Of a stretch of DNA of 64,000 nt, positions 55,441 to 64,000 are shown piece after piece. Both the position numbers and the translations under genes were made by a program. Below the pieces are notes generated by a model, which made no database searches, was not told the origin of the DNA, and saw only the letters and a list, made by a program, of their open reading frames with translations. Source of the stretch: Acidithiobacillus sp. AMEEHan (GTDB lineage Bacteria; Pseudomonadota; Gammaproteobacteria; Acidithiobacillales; Acidithiobacillaceae). Position 1 is the first letter of the stretch; each line of letters starts with the position of its first letter. The stretch spans positions 2,044,001-2,108,000 of the forward strand of contig NZ_CP118747.1 of assembly GCF_030996345.1 (NCBI RefSeq), in the 5' to 3' direction.

Positions 55441-56607
55441 ATGGCTGAACTGGTTCTCGCTCTGAATAGCGGCTCATCTTCCCTCAAATTTGCTCTTTAC
55501 GAATATAGCGGCGAGTTCGGGCAAAGGGCGGGAGAAGGCGCGATTGAGCGGATTGGCCAGAGTGTCGGCCGGCTGTGGTGGCGGGCGAATAATGCCAACA
55601 TCGATCGCAATGCCGTTTTTCCCGATCATTCCGGCGCCCTGCGTGCTCTGCTGGACTGTTTTCAGGAGCTGGGCTTACAGCAGCTCGCCGCCATTGGGCA
55701 CCGTGTCGTTTCCGGTGGGCCGGAGCTGCGTGAGCACTGCATCATCGACGCCCAGGTGTTACAAATTCTCCGGGCATCCCTGCGCTTTGCCCCATTACAT
55801 CTTCCTGCCGAGATCGCCGTCATGGAGGCGGCCAGTAAGCATTGGCCGCAAACCCCGCAGTTTGCCTGCTTCGACACCGCCTTTCATCGCAGCATTCCGG
55901 AACTGGCGGCGCGCTATTCCCTGCCCCGCAATCTGTGGCAGGAAGGGATACGGAAGTATGGCTTTCACGGACTCTCTTACGAATACATCTGCACGCAGAT
56001 CGACAAATCCGGACGGAGCATCATCGCCCACCTGGGCAATGGCGCCAGTCTGGCGGCAGTGCGGGACGGTGTGTGCGTGGATACCAGTATGGGGCTCAGC
56101 CCCACGGGCGGCGTAGTCATGGGGACCCGTTGCGGCGATCTCGACCCCGGGGTACTTCTTTTTCTCCTCGAAGAAAAGGGCTACACCGCCAATCAGCTCG
56201 AACGCGTTCTCAACCATCTCTCGGGTCTCTTGGGTCTATCTGGTACCAGTGGCGACATGCAGGTCCTGCTGGCGGCCCGGGACAAAGAGCCACACGCAGC
56301 TTTCGCCATCGATGCCTTTGCCTACAGCGTGCGCAAGATGATCGGCAGCTTTCTGGCGGTCCTGGGAGGTGCGGATCGCTTGATTTTTACGGGCGGTATC
56401 GGCGAGCATGCCGCGCTGGTACGCGAGCTGATCTGCATGCCCCTCGCTAGCCTGGGATTTGTTTTGGACCGCGCCGCCAATCAGGCCGGGCAAAGACGAA
56501 TCTCCCAGCCCGACAGTCCCACCGAGATCCTCTGCATCCCTACCGATGAAGATCGCATGATTGCCGCTCATAGCTATCACCTTCTGCATCAATCGTCTGC
56601 CGCCTGA
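55441..56607 (+). CDS. ackA: Acetate kinase
   Basis: This 388-residue ASKHA-family kinase interconverts acetate/ATP and acetyl phosphate/ADP. Signatures are LALNSGSSSLKFALYE at the N-terminus, IRKYGFHGLSYEYI, AHLGNGASLAAVRDG, DTSMGLSPTGGVVMGTRCGD, and the C-terminal LIFTGGIGEHAALVR. It lies 9 bases after the E2 gene and is probably co-transcribed with it. No phosphotransacetylase gene is in view, so the source of acetyl phosphate is unclear. Confidence 0.95.
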   Translation: MAELVLALNSGSSSLKFALYEYSGEFGQRAGEGAIERIGQSVGRLWWRANNANIDRNAVFPDHSGALRALLDCFQELGLQQLAAIGHRVVSGGPELREHCIIDAQVLQILRASLRFAPLHLPAEIAVMEAASKHWPQTPQFACFDTAFHRSIPELAARYSLPRNLWQEGIRKYGFHGLSYEYICTQIDKSGRSIIAHLGNGASLAAVRDGVCVDTSMGLSPTGGVVMGTRCGDLDPGVLLFLLEEKGYTANQLERVLNHLSGLLGLSGTSGDMQVLLAARDKEPHAAFAIDAFAYSVRKMIGSFLAVLGGADRLIFTGGIGEHAALVRELICMPLASLGFVLDRAANQAGQRRISQPDSPTEILCIPTDEDRMIAAHSYHLLHQSSAA

Positions 56608-56670
56608 GAGCTCACAGACGAAATCGGGGGAATTCCAGCGCTTCTCCTGGGTGATGGGCGGAAGTCGGCC

Positions 56671-56698
56671 TTGCTTTGTCCGGGGATTTTGCTATCAT
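56671..56698 (+). promoter_or_regulatory. Promoter of the tRNA-Lys gene
   Basis: TTGCTT (56671-56676) and TATCAT (56693-56698) are 16 bases apart. Transcription would start near 56705, a few bases before the tRNA 5' end at 56709, as expected for a monocistronic tRNA gene. Confidence 0.55.
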
Positions 56699-56708
56699 CT
56701 CGCGGATC

Positions 56709-56784
<76 letters not shown>

Positions 56785-56792
56785 TATAAAAC

Positions 56793-56829
56793 AGGCACTT
56801 AGGAATATTTTCTAGGTGCCTTGTTTTTT
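56793..56829. terminator. Bidirectional hairpin terminator between tRNA-Lys and the RT gene
   Basis: AGGCACTTAG (56793-56802) pairs perfectly with CTAGGTGCCT (56812-56821) around a nine-base loop and is followed by TTGTTTTTT. On the other strand the hairpin is followed by TGTTTTATAT. It can therefore end both the tRNA transcript and the convergent transcript of the reverse transcriptase gene. Confidence 0.85.
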
Positions 56830-56939
56830 GTCATCCAACTTATGTCCAACCTTAAAGTAAAAACAAGCTATCCCAGCGGGCGGGATCAAGGGCATCTCCG
56901 TGGCCGTAAACGCGCAGGATCATGGGCTGCTACTCCGCG

Positions 56940-59900
56940 CTATGAGGGAATGGACATTCGATAAGCATGGATTCTGAACCCCTCAGGCACGGGCTTGAAT
57001 GGATCATCTTCATCCGGCCAACGATTAGCCCGACTTTGGAATTCCCGCAGATTATGGATATCTACATTGACCACTACCACATGCTCGTTCTCGCCGCCGC
57101 GTAACCGACAGACGTCCCGCTTGTGATTAGTCTTTTCGGGCGCCCGCACACGGCTGTCGCCAAATCGCCTGTTGTTGACCAAGGCCACATACGCATGAAC
57201 ATCCAAGCTAGCGGATTCCACCAGCGCCGAGAATGTCTCAAGGTCTTGGTTCCAAGACAGAACCATCATGCAGTCTACCGCCCCCTGAAAATTCAGTCGA
57301 TGCTGAACATTCTGGAGCTCGGAGCAGACCAGTACACCAAAGGCAAAACCTTTGTGGAGGTAAACAGGCTTGGCGCTGCGATCCCCAGGGAACAAGGTCC
57401 AACGCTTACCGAAATCCCTTTGCAAGAGGAAATCTTCCCCTGGGGCTGGCAGTGTCTTGGGCTGGTGTACCCGGACAAATGCGGGGAAGCCAAGGCGATC
57501 ATCGGCAAGAACGAGGACGGCTTCGCTGTGAATGGTGCGTTCCGCGACATGATAGTCCAGACCAGCAATCAGACTGATTCCTGAGTCCCGAAGCAGACCC
57601 GTGACGGTGCCAAGCCACCGTTCGGGCAAAGATAATTCCGGTAACAGTAGGTGTGTGGGCTTTGGACTTGCCTTAATTGCCTGATTCACTACATCTTCAA
57701 TACGCTTATACCGTGATCTGGACAGGTCTGACCGACCACTAGCGGCCGCTTTCCACGTGTCATCCGAGGTCAACAGGCTGCTGATGCCAAGCAACACCGG
57801 CTTATGACTCTTGCCACCCAGGATGGCCAGATTGATGTCATTCGGGTTGGCTTCACTGGGCTCCTGTGTACCAGGATCAAGAAGCGATTCCCAAACCCAT
57901 ACTCCCCGAAGCGCTCGCACATAGCGCGCCCAATTCCTAGTTGGAGCGTGCTTGTCGCCATCTTTGCCGAGCAAAACACACTCCTGAGGTAGGAACAGAG
58001 AAACCTCCTCTGTCGAATAAGGGCGCGTTGGAAACAAATAAGGCAGGAATGAAATGGCCTCGCTCCCTGTCGCCGACAGCCCTGCTCTGGGATGCACTCT
58101 GAATGTGCTAAGGTCGCCGTTAGTTTTCGATCTCCGAAGGAAGTCAGAAAGGTCATCCAGGCAATCGTAACACTTGGCGAGATAGTCTTCACCACTAACT
58201 GCTGGGCGCTGACGAGTCGCATCCCTATGCAGATGATCTTTGTAAGAGACTTTCGCCCAATCCGCTTCGCGAATTGCGAGTGAGACCGATTCCAAGTCAT
58301 CTTCCTTACCCAGCAACCCGACAGCCTCACATAATTCGAAAGCGACCTTAGGTAAGGGCTGCAGACCACCCTTCCGTTTCCCCCAGCGCAGCGATCTAGA
58401 TATGGCATCAGCAGCAGATTTTCTCACGCCATCTCGTACAGACTCCCATTCGGTCTGTAGACCTCTTTCCGGTACTTTTATGTCATGTCCGTTCACACGG
58501 ATACATTCAATGGTTACCCTCTCAACCTGTGTCAGCGCAGCCAGCGCCGCATCGAACAGGCGTTTAGCATCCGGCCAGTCTTTCAACGCCACCGCCAGCG
58601 ACAGCAATCGTGGCAGGTAATCTAAGTGATCAAAAATCTTGTCTGGCCGAAGAATGTGGTTCAAGGCGAATTGGTAAAACTTGCGGCGTTCGGTCTTCCA
58701 GTCATCTGGACGCAAGTCCCGCGAAAGGATCTCCACGGCACGTAATAAAACGGACCACCCTAGCCGCCTGACGGACAGTCCGTCAGCCTTGCGCAATGTG
58801 TCTGCTTCTTCGGATGCCTGCCCTGCGGCGGCTAATACCTTGGCAGCTGCCATGGACTCCAGATTGTCAGGGTTTGGCATCAGGCGGCGTTCGCTCGACA
58901 CGCTCCGAATCTGGGACTCAATGCTATCCAGCAAATCCAGACCGCCTTGCCCGTCCAGAAAGAAGACCTTCTGCTTTGACTGTTGCAGCAAAAGCGTGGT
59001 CTCACCTTGATAGGCTCCCGGTAATTGCAGATAGATATTCTCTTGATCTTTTCGCGGTGGGGGGAAGCTCGACGTCCGTTTGGCGATGAACTTCTGTAAT
59101 TTTGGAAAATCAACCACATCCCCTGGGTCACGCAGCACAATGAAAATATCGTCCACATATCTGCCGTAGTAGACAGGACTCAGTTGTTGCTCAATTTCAC
59201 GGTCTAGACCAATCAGTAGGGCATTCGATACCACACGGGAAATTGAGAGACCAATAGGCAAGCCGCCAACAAGTGGCACATCCGATTGTTTGGGCTCGCA
59301 CCCCAGTTCGACAAGCTTTGCCAAAGCCCGGTCGGACCAAGCCACAAGGGCATCTGCGAAATCGGAGGTGAACGCCTTCTCCCATGGCGTTAATTCGATC
59401 TTGGCGTAATCATGGAAGCACTTCCCCTTCATGAACGCTGGTGCAATCCGATGGTAGTAACTGTTCAAGTCCATCGTGATGGCAATAACAGATCTATCGG
59501 CCTCCAGTTCTTGGCGGATTGCCTTGAGACCCCGTTCCCGCCATTGCCGATAGGGGACAAAATAAGGGTAGAATGATCCGATTGCTTCGGTGTGATAGGG
59601 GCCGAGCGTTCCTTCAGGTGAGCCCAATTCAGGGCGATACCTCCGTAAACGGTTCCCGTAAGCCGATTTGGTCAATGCAGCATCGAACTTGTGTCCGACC
59701 AGGTTGATCCAAAGCGCGGACAGGATGTGCATTTCTACAGGGAAGTTACCAACCAATCGGAATTCCGGTGTTAGGTCATGCGTGACACATAGGTGCTGGA
59801 AGGCGCGATCAGGATTGGAGAAGAATCCATGCCCATTCGGTATTTTCTTGTCTGTTTTTGGCTTCGCAGACAACTTCTTTGCGACTAGGTGGGGCTCGCC

Positions 59901-60113
59901 CAAGTTTTCTGTAAGCACATCGATAATCTGACCCGTTTGGAGACGCTCCAGCAAGCCCGTCAAGCGTGTCGGCAGAGTTGATTCGTAATCGACGAATTCG
60001 CGGGCGACAAAGAGCGAGCGTTCAAAATAGCAGTCTGCCTTTGCCTTCCTGAAGGCATAGAAAAGCTCGGTTAAAGATAAGTCTGACCAGAACTCAATAT
60101 TGCGCTGTGCCAT
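56940..60113 (-). CDS. Reverse transcriptase-nitrilase fusion (UG1 / DRT type 1 defence protein)
   Basis: This 1057-residue two-domain protein has a reverse transcriptase region at about residues 110-400. It contains motif A Asp 215 (AITMDLNSYYHRI), motif B-like GLPIGLSISRVVSNALL (about 284-300) and the catalytic Y319-V-D-D322. A long helical middle (about 410-750) precedes a nitrilase/C-N hydrolase domain (about 757-1020) with a complete Glu-Lys-Cys triad: E825 (LLLPELSLPE), K885 (VHQPKTLPAPGED) and C929 (GVLVCSELQN). RT plus C-terminal nitrilase is the UG1 architecture of defence-associated reverse transcriptases (DRT1), which protect against phages. Both active sites look functional. It is the last gene of the minus-strand island, pointing at tRNA-Lys, and is visibly A+T-richer than upstream genes. 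Confidence 0.88.
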   Translation of the reverse strand: MAQRNIEFWSDLSLTELFYAFRKAKADCYFERSLFVAREFVDYESTLPTRLTGLLERLQTGQIIDVLTENLGEPHLVAKKLSAKPKTDKKIPNGHGFFSNPDRAFQHLCVTHDLTPEFRLVGNFPVEMHILSALWINLVGHKFDAALTKSAYGNRLRRYRPELGSPEGTLGPYHTEAIGSFYPYFVPYRQWRERGLKAIRQELEADRSVIAITMDLNSYYHRIAPAFMKGKCFHDYAKIELTPWEKAFTSDFADALVAWSDRALAKLVELGCEPKQSDVPLVGGLPIGLSISRVVSNALLIGLDREIEQQLSPVYYGRYVDDIFIVLRDPGDVVDFPKLQKFIAKRTSSFPPPRKDQENIYLQLPGAYQGETTLLLQQSKQKVFFLDGQGGLDLLDSIESQIRSVSSERRLMPNPDNLESMAAAKVLAAAGQASEEADTLRKADGLSVRRLGWSVLLRAVEILSRDLRPDDWKTERRKFYQFALNHILRPDKIFDHLDYLPRLLSLAVALKDWPDAKRLFDAALAALTQVERVTIECIRVNGHDIKVPERGLQTEWESVRDGVRKSAADAISRSLRWGKRKGGLQPLPKVAFELCEAVGLLGKEDDLESVSLAIREADWAKVSYKDHLHRDATRQRPAVSGEDYLAKCYDCLDDLSDFLRRSKTNGDLSTFRVHPRAGLSATGSEAISFLPYLFPTRPYSTEEVSLFLPQECVLLGKDGDKHAPTRNWARYVRALRGVWVWESLLDPGTQEPSEANPNDINLAILGGKSHKPVLLGISSLLTSDDTWKAAASGRSDLSRSRYKRIEDVVNQAIKASPKPTHLLLPELSLPERWLGTVTGLLRDSGISLIAGLDYHVAERTIHSEAVLVLADDRLGFPAFVRVHQPKTLPAPGEDFLLQRDFGKRWTLFPGDRSAKPVYLHKGFAFGVLVCSELQNVQHRLNFQGAVDCMMVLSWNQDLETFSALVESASLDVHAYVALVNNRRFGDSRVRAPEKTNHKRDVCRLRGGENEHVVVVNVDIHNLREFQSRANRWPDEDDPFKPVPEGFRIHAYRMSIPS

Positions 60114-60227
60114 ACTCTTTCCCTCAGTCCTAGAAAATTATTTTTGGCCAGAAAAACTCAAAATGGTTGTGAGAGGGGACCACGGAAATCGAGCGATTTT
60201 GGCGAAGGCAAGCAGATTCCAGAAGTC

Positions 60228-60866
60228 TCATGCCAGAAACCGCTCCGCAGTCCGCCGAACGGTCTGTAACCCCTGACGGATGTTGTCAATCCCGCGCTCC
60301 AATTTTTCCTGTGCTACATGGAAGAGAGTCATATATAGGCAGATCTGTCCGGCGTGTTTGGTGCAGCGGCCAACACATACTGGGAAGAGCGCGTCTGGTA
60401 ATCGACTCGCGGCGAGATTCTGGATACGCCAGTTGGGAATACCGGCTCCACCAATTGCCGACCGATCCCACAGTGCGGTTCTGGAAGTCCATTGCCAGAA
60501 CCGCGTACTCGCAGATTTTTGGTCCGACGACGATAAAAAAGGCCAGAAGATAAGAAATCGCTTATGCGCGTCATTGGGAATAATCTTTGACTGGTACTTT
60601 GGGAACACCCTACACCAGCATCTACTCTGGTCCCTGGCTTTAGACGACAACAGGTTATTCAGGAAGACCGCGATCTGCGGTCTGGCGGCGGCAAAGAGCA
60701 GCCTTCGAACGAATGCCAATTGCGCAAGCTCTAAGAGTGACGCCTGGGTGAACGCGAAACCTGTCAGCAACAAGGCGATTGTAGCGATATCGCCACTCAA
60801 CAGAAGCCAAATGGCCTTATCGGCCTCAGATATCAGCGGCGGAGAGCCCGTAATATTTTTTGCCAC
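60228..60866 (-). CDS. Small membrane-type ORF upstream of the RT gene, possibly frameshifted
   Basis: A GTG at 60866, preceded by GGGAAGGGATGG, opens a 212-residue frame 18 bases after the DUF499 stop. Residues 18-40 (AIWLLLSGDIATIALLLTGF) are a convincing membrane helix and the last 30 residues are amphipathic helical, but the middle reads poorly. Adding one base at T6 (60535-60540 on the plus strand is A6) would give a second helix, FLIFWPFFIVVGPKICEYAV, in another frame. The gene is therefore either frameshifted or decayed. I recall membrane-protein partners being described with UG1 RTs, which would fit, but I cannot verify this here. The family is unrecognised. Confidence 0.45.
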   Translation of the reverse strand: MAKNITGSPPLISEADKAIWLLLSGDIATIALLLTGFAFTQASLLELAQLAFVRRLLFAAARPQIAVFLNNLLSSKARDQSRCWCRVFPKYQSKIIPNDAHKRFLIFWPFLSSSDQKSASTRFWQWTSRTALWDRSAIGGAGIPNWRIQNLAASRLPDALFPVCVGRCTKHAGQICLYMTLFHVAQEKLERGIDNIRQGLQTVRRTAERFLA

Positions 60867-60884
60867 CCATCCCTTCCCATTTCT

Positions 60885-63731
60885 TCAGTCCTCGTTTTCG
60901 AACTCGGCGTTCCTAAACTTCAGTACGTTGCAGTTCTCCTTCACGGCGCGCTGAAGCCCGTCGTCAAAGCCGGTAGGTGACTCGGCCTGGATCTCGATGG
61001 CGATCTTTACCTTCACGTCGGGGCGCATGGTGAACTGCTGGACGACCTCGTCGACCAAGTCGGCGAACTGCTTCTTCGCCAGAAACGGGTCGAGCTCGAT
61101 GCTGCCGTAGAACCGCTTTTTGACCGTCTTCCCCGCGGTAGTGCCGTTCGAGGCATGGCCGCCATTGGTCGAGTCCTCCACGCGGGAGGTATCCCCACCG
61201 ACCGGGACAGTTGTCGTGGCTGCACCGCCGCTTGCCTCGGCGGCCTTGTCCCGAGACTCTTCCTCCGCTGCACGCAACGCATCCAAATAGGCTGCTGCAG
61301 CGGATGGCTCGATCAGTAACAGCGACGAATCCATGAACAGTGCCGTGCGCTTGCCGTAGCTGAAACCAACATACTGGCCATCCTCCTTCCCTTGGGCAAA
61401 CCCAAAAAAGTCCCGGCTCTCCGCTCCCGCTGCCAGCGTGCGCTGGAATACTGCGTCGTCCTTCAGGCGCGGCAGGTAGAGTTGCTGGCAAGTCTGCTGC
61501 CACACGTTGAGCGCGTTGGCTTCCGCGATATCAGCCTTCCAGAACCAGTCCTTCAACACTTTGGCCAGATGGATTGGCGCCCATTCGCAGATGAGGAGTT
61601 CGTTCTCTTTGAGCACACGTTCGATTTCCTGTGACAAATTAGGTGCGCCCGGATTGACCTGGAGGTGCTCCCACTGAATGTCGGATAGCCCTTTGCCAGG
61701 GCGAGCCTCCTGCATGGGCGCAAGCATCCACTTGTAGGTCTCACGGATCATCCGGCGAAGCGCATCGTTTGCATCCTCCTGACTCTTGCTCGCCTGCCGC
61801 GCCTGGAACTGATCAAGGTTGAGCTTCATCTCCTTGATGTCGCTCACAATGGACTGCCACGCAAGGGTCGATCGCACCTGATCCTTCAGACGGCTCACGC
61901 TGTCGTAGTCGGCAGCGAGGAAGATCAAACGATTCTGCTTGAAGCGGGGCTGGTCGGCACGGTTTTTCAGAATCTCGGTTGCGCGATTGAGGGCTGGGCT
62001 GTGGCCATTGCGGCTGAATGCTGCATCGGGCGGCAGCACGACCAGGCGTAATTGCCAGTCATCCGGGACATCGCCACTGGCCGTGAAGATGTGGATACCG
62101 CCAAACACACTGGAAGCAAAGGACCTCTGAATTTGGCCACGGATAGCGGGAAACACGTCCTCCTTGTCCTGGAAGCGGCGTTTCCGCTCCTCCATTTCGC
62201 GGCGCAGGTTGGGCCGCGTATCGAACCAGAAGCGGTTGTTGCCACTGTTCAGGTAATGCAGGCGGTCACTCAAACGGCGCAGCGCATCTTTGTAGAGGCC
62301 AACCTGTTGGCCCGGTTGCGCCACACCCAGCGCGATGCGTTCCAGTTCGATGCCGCGCACCATCTGGTTCAGCGTGCTCGGTGCACTGCCGAGAAAAATT
62401 GTCCGTGCGGAACGGCGGCAGGCTTGTAAGCTGCCCAGGCGAGGATCAGCGCTCTCAATCTCAGTGGTTTCCGCACGCTCGCCGTCTACGTCGCGCTCAA
62501 CGACCGGATCCCAACCCTGCGGCAGGTAGTAGATCATCTCATTGCGGGTATCCGCATCCTGCAGCGGAAAACTGCCGGGCATGATCAACGGGTCTTTGTC
62601 GTTGTCCTTCCAGAGTCGGTGAATGACCTTGGCCATCAACTTCAGCACACCACGGGTGCGCTGGAAGTTGTCGAGTGACGACCAGTCCTCGTAGAGTCGA
62701 TCGAACACCTCCGGGTGGATGGGATAGGCGTCCATCAGTCGGTCAAAATACCGGCTTTCCAGTGTCTCGTGGGGGAAATCTTCGCTATTCTCCGTATAGT
62801 AATCGGCAAATGCCCGGCATACCGATTCAGCCGCCAGCTTGTCGTTGATACTGGAAAACAGGCGGCGACGGACGATCTCGAACGCCTCCTCGGTGCCCAC
62901 CGGCTTCCACAGCGCCTGTATCCGGCCAAAGGCGTGTGCCAGCGCTTCCAATGCCCTCACCCCACGTTGGCTGCCGGCTTCCTTGTCCGATTCGGGTAGC
63001 GACGCCAGCAGCACCGCTGTGGGCACAGCCTTGAGCGCCTCGGTTAGCGCCTGAACAAAACTCAGGTTGGAATCAAAGGTGCCGCCCGCAAGGGTCATGC
63101 CCTCCTCGAATTGGCGCACATAGGCCACCAGCTCGTCGATCAGAATGACACAGGGCGCGTAGCGGCCCAGCAGGTTGGCCAGCACCTCCTTACCTGGCGA
63201 GGTGCCCGAAGCGTCTGCTTGCGCCACCAGCGCGTAGCCCTCGGCCCCGCCTAACTGCCACGCCAAATCTCCCCACAGGGTGCGGATCGCCTGGCCATCA
63301 CGCACCACCGGCTGGTTGGGTGAGGACTTGATGCCATCGAGCACGGCGACACGCGCCTTGGGCAATTCCGTCACGCCAGCCGCATCGAGAATGGCGGGAA
63401 CCCCCGGCAGGTCGCTGGTGTCAGTCGCCCCTTTGGCGAGGTGGTAGACCGCCAGCATCGTATGCGTCTTACCTCCACCGAATGCCGTTTGCAGTTGAAT
63501 GACCGGGTCTCCCCCTTTACCGGTCAGTCGTTTGACCACAGAGTCAAGCAGCAGACGCATGCCTTCGGTGATGAAGGTGCGCTGAAAGAACAGCGTAGGA
63601 TCCTGATACTCAGGCGTCGCCGTGCCTGCGTGGACGCGCGATAGATCCGCGGCAAACTCGGATTGCAGGAAGGTGCCCTTGAGAACATCTTCATGTGGGA
63701 CGGCAATTTCACGCCACGGTTTTAGACTCAT
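60885..63731 (-). CDS. DUF499 P-loop ATPase, anti-phage-associated
   Basis: This 948-residue protein opens with [20 protein letters not shown], typical of DUF499. Walker A is TAFGGGKTH (about residues 82-90) and Walker B is [15 protein letters not shown] (about 193-207). Further C-terminal are a DUF499 helical region and a low-complexity linker (about 820-870), then a small domain after it. DUF499 proteins occur next to DUF1156 methylases in phage-defence loci, where they are thought to act as ATP-driven partners, like PglY/BrxC. The ATG at 63731 follows GGGGGGAAG. The DUF1156-like gene ends 15 bases upstream. Confidence 0.85.
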   Translation of the reverse strand: MSLKPWREIAVPHEDVLKGTFLQSEFAADLSRVHAGTATPEYQDPTLFFQRTFITEGMRLLLDSVVKRLTGKGGDPVIQLQTAFGGGKTHTMLAVYHLAKGATDTSDLPGVPAILDAAGVTELPKARVAVLDGIKSSPNQPVVRDGQAIRTLWGDLAWQLGGAEGYALVAQADASGTSPGKEVLANLLGRYAPCVILIDELVAYVRQFEEGMTLAGGTFDSNLSFVQALTEALKAVPTAVLLASLPESDKEAGSQRGVRALEALAHAFGRIQALWKPVGTEEAFEIVRRRLFSSINDKLAAESVCRAFADYYTENSEDFPHETLESRYFDRLMDAYPIHPEVFDRLYEDWSSLDNFQRTRGVLKLMAKVIHRLWKDNDKDPLIMPGSFPLQDADTRNEMIYYLPQGWDPVVERDVDGERAETTEIESADPRLGSLQACRRSARTIFLGSAPSTLNQMVRGIELERIALGVAQPGQQVGLYKDALRRLSDRLHYLNSGNNRFWFDTRPNLRREMEERKRRFQDKEDVFPAIRGQIQRSFASSVFGGIHIFTASGDVPDDWQLRLVVLPPDAAFSRNGHSPALNRATEILKNRADQPRFKQNRLIFLAADYDSVSRLKDQVRSTLAWQSIVSDIKEMKLNLDQFQARQASKSQEDANDALRRMIRETYKWMLAPMQEARPGKGLSDIQWEHLQVNPGAPNLSQEIERVLKENELLICEWAPIHLAKVLKDWFWKADIAEANALNVWQQTCQQLYLPRLKDDAVFQRTLAAGAESRDFFGFAQGKEDGQYVGFSYGKRTALFMDSSLLLIEPSAAAAYLDALRAAEEESRDKAAEASGGAATTTVPVGGDTSRVEDSTNGGHASNGTTAGKTVKKRFYGSIELDPFLAKKQFADLVDEVVQQFTMRPDVKVKIAIEIQAESPTGFDDGLQRAVKENCNVLKFRNAEFENED

Positions 63732-63746
63732 TGTACTTCCCCCCAA

Positions 63747-64000
63747 TCAAATTCCCAATTGCACCTGCGAACCCACGATGCCGGTATCTGCCGATGCCTG
63801 TTCAATGCCTGACCACGCGGCCACCAGCTCATTATAGGCACGTGCCTCCTCAGCCCAACCTTTACGCTCGCAGAGGGTATAGAGGCGATAGGCCAGTGCG
63901 CGGATGGGCTCCGCCTGGGCGGGCATGCGCGCAAGCAGCACGCCTGCAGCAGTTTCGCCATCCTGGTTGAGTGCGCGGATCATCTGGTGCAGAGCCTCCC
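63747..64000 (-). CDS. C-terminal end of a probable DUF1156 DNA methylase (runs off right edge)
   Basis: About 84 residues precede a TGA at 63747-63749, and the frame is open to base 64000. The segment [20 protein letters not shown], then [10 protein letters not shown], resembles the C-terminus of DUF1156 proteins, large adenine-specific methylases with a zinc ribbon. Position directly before a DUF499 gene supports this, since the two are a recurrent pair. The catalytic part lies outside the window, so the assignment rests on a short tail and synteny. Confidence 0.6.
   Translation of the reverse strand, partial: EALHQMIRALNQDGETAAGVLLARMPAQAEPIRALAYRLYTLCERKGWAEEARAYNELVAAWSGIEQASADTGIVGSQVQLGI

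Noticed and set aside
60280-60954. 224-residue plus-strand frame between the RT and DUF499 genes
   Set aside because: It runs against all island genes, overlaps the DUF499 3' end, and has no ribosome binding site or motif. The minus-strand frame with a good site is preferred, though weak itself.

Overview
The window comes from a Gram-negative, sulfur-oxidising gammaproteobacterial-type acidophile, most likely Acidithiobacillus. The strongest evidence is a sulfide:quinone reductase at 11193-12503. Its three redox cysteines fall at residues 128, 160 and 356, the same numbers as in the A. ferrooxidans enzyme, and the flanking sequence matches that enzyme closely as I remember it. DksA, GlnD, heptose epimerase, a c-type lipocytochrome and a UbiG-type quinone pathway gene fit this host. 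I cannot assign a species from the sequence alone.

Bases 1-56607 look like ordinary chromosome packed into short operons, often with 4-base start/stop overlaps. Left to right they hold: proline metabolism (partial putA, divergent permease and proB); an MscS channel, a diiron ferritin-like protein and queC; a yciO-M50 protease-trpS-scpA-scpB run; sqr with its own promoter and terminator; rluB and an endonuclease III homologue facing hflD-glnD-map-sfsA and a LysR regulator; a TDT transporter; dksA, a Fur-family regulator, bcp, phoH and speA; a CPA2 antiporter; two sugar epimerases; a desaturase; two Ser/Ala-rich lipoproteins, one of them a cytochrome c; AmpG-like MFS, NlpC/P60 and MltB-type cell-wall proteins; mtaD-ubiG-gph; dapC-dapD-dapE; a sulfotransferase; and a central-carbon block ppsA-gpmI-pdhA-pdhB-pdhC-ackA.

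A tRNA-Lys(CTT) gene at 56709-56784 with a hairpin terminator marks a boundary. Beyond it, to the end of the window, everything is on the minus strand and belongs to a defence island. It contains a 1057-residue reverse transcriptase fused to a nitrilase-like domain (UG1 / DRT type 1 architecture), a small membrane-type ORF of doubtful integrity, a DUF499 P-loop ATPase, and the C-terminal end of what looks like a DUF1156 DNA methylase. The last two are a known anti-phage-associated pair. The island continues past base 64000. No integrase or second attachment site is visible.

A second theme is sequence quality. Three conserved genes (proB twice, the CPA2 antiporter and the sulfotransferase) are broken only by single-base length changes in homopolymer runs, and a similar change may affect the small membrane ORF in the island. 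This pattern looks more like sequencing or assembly error than gene decay, but reads are needed to decide.
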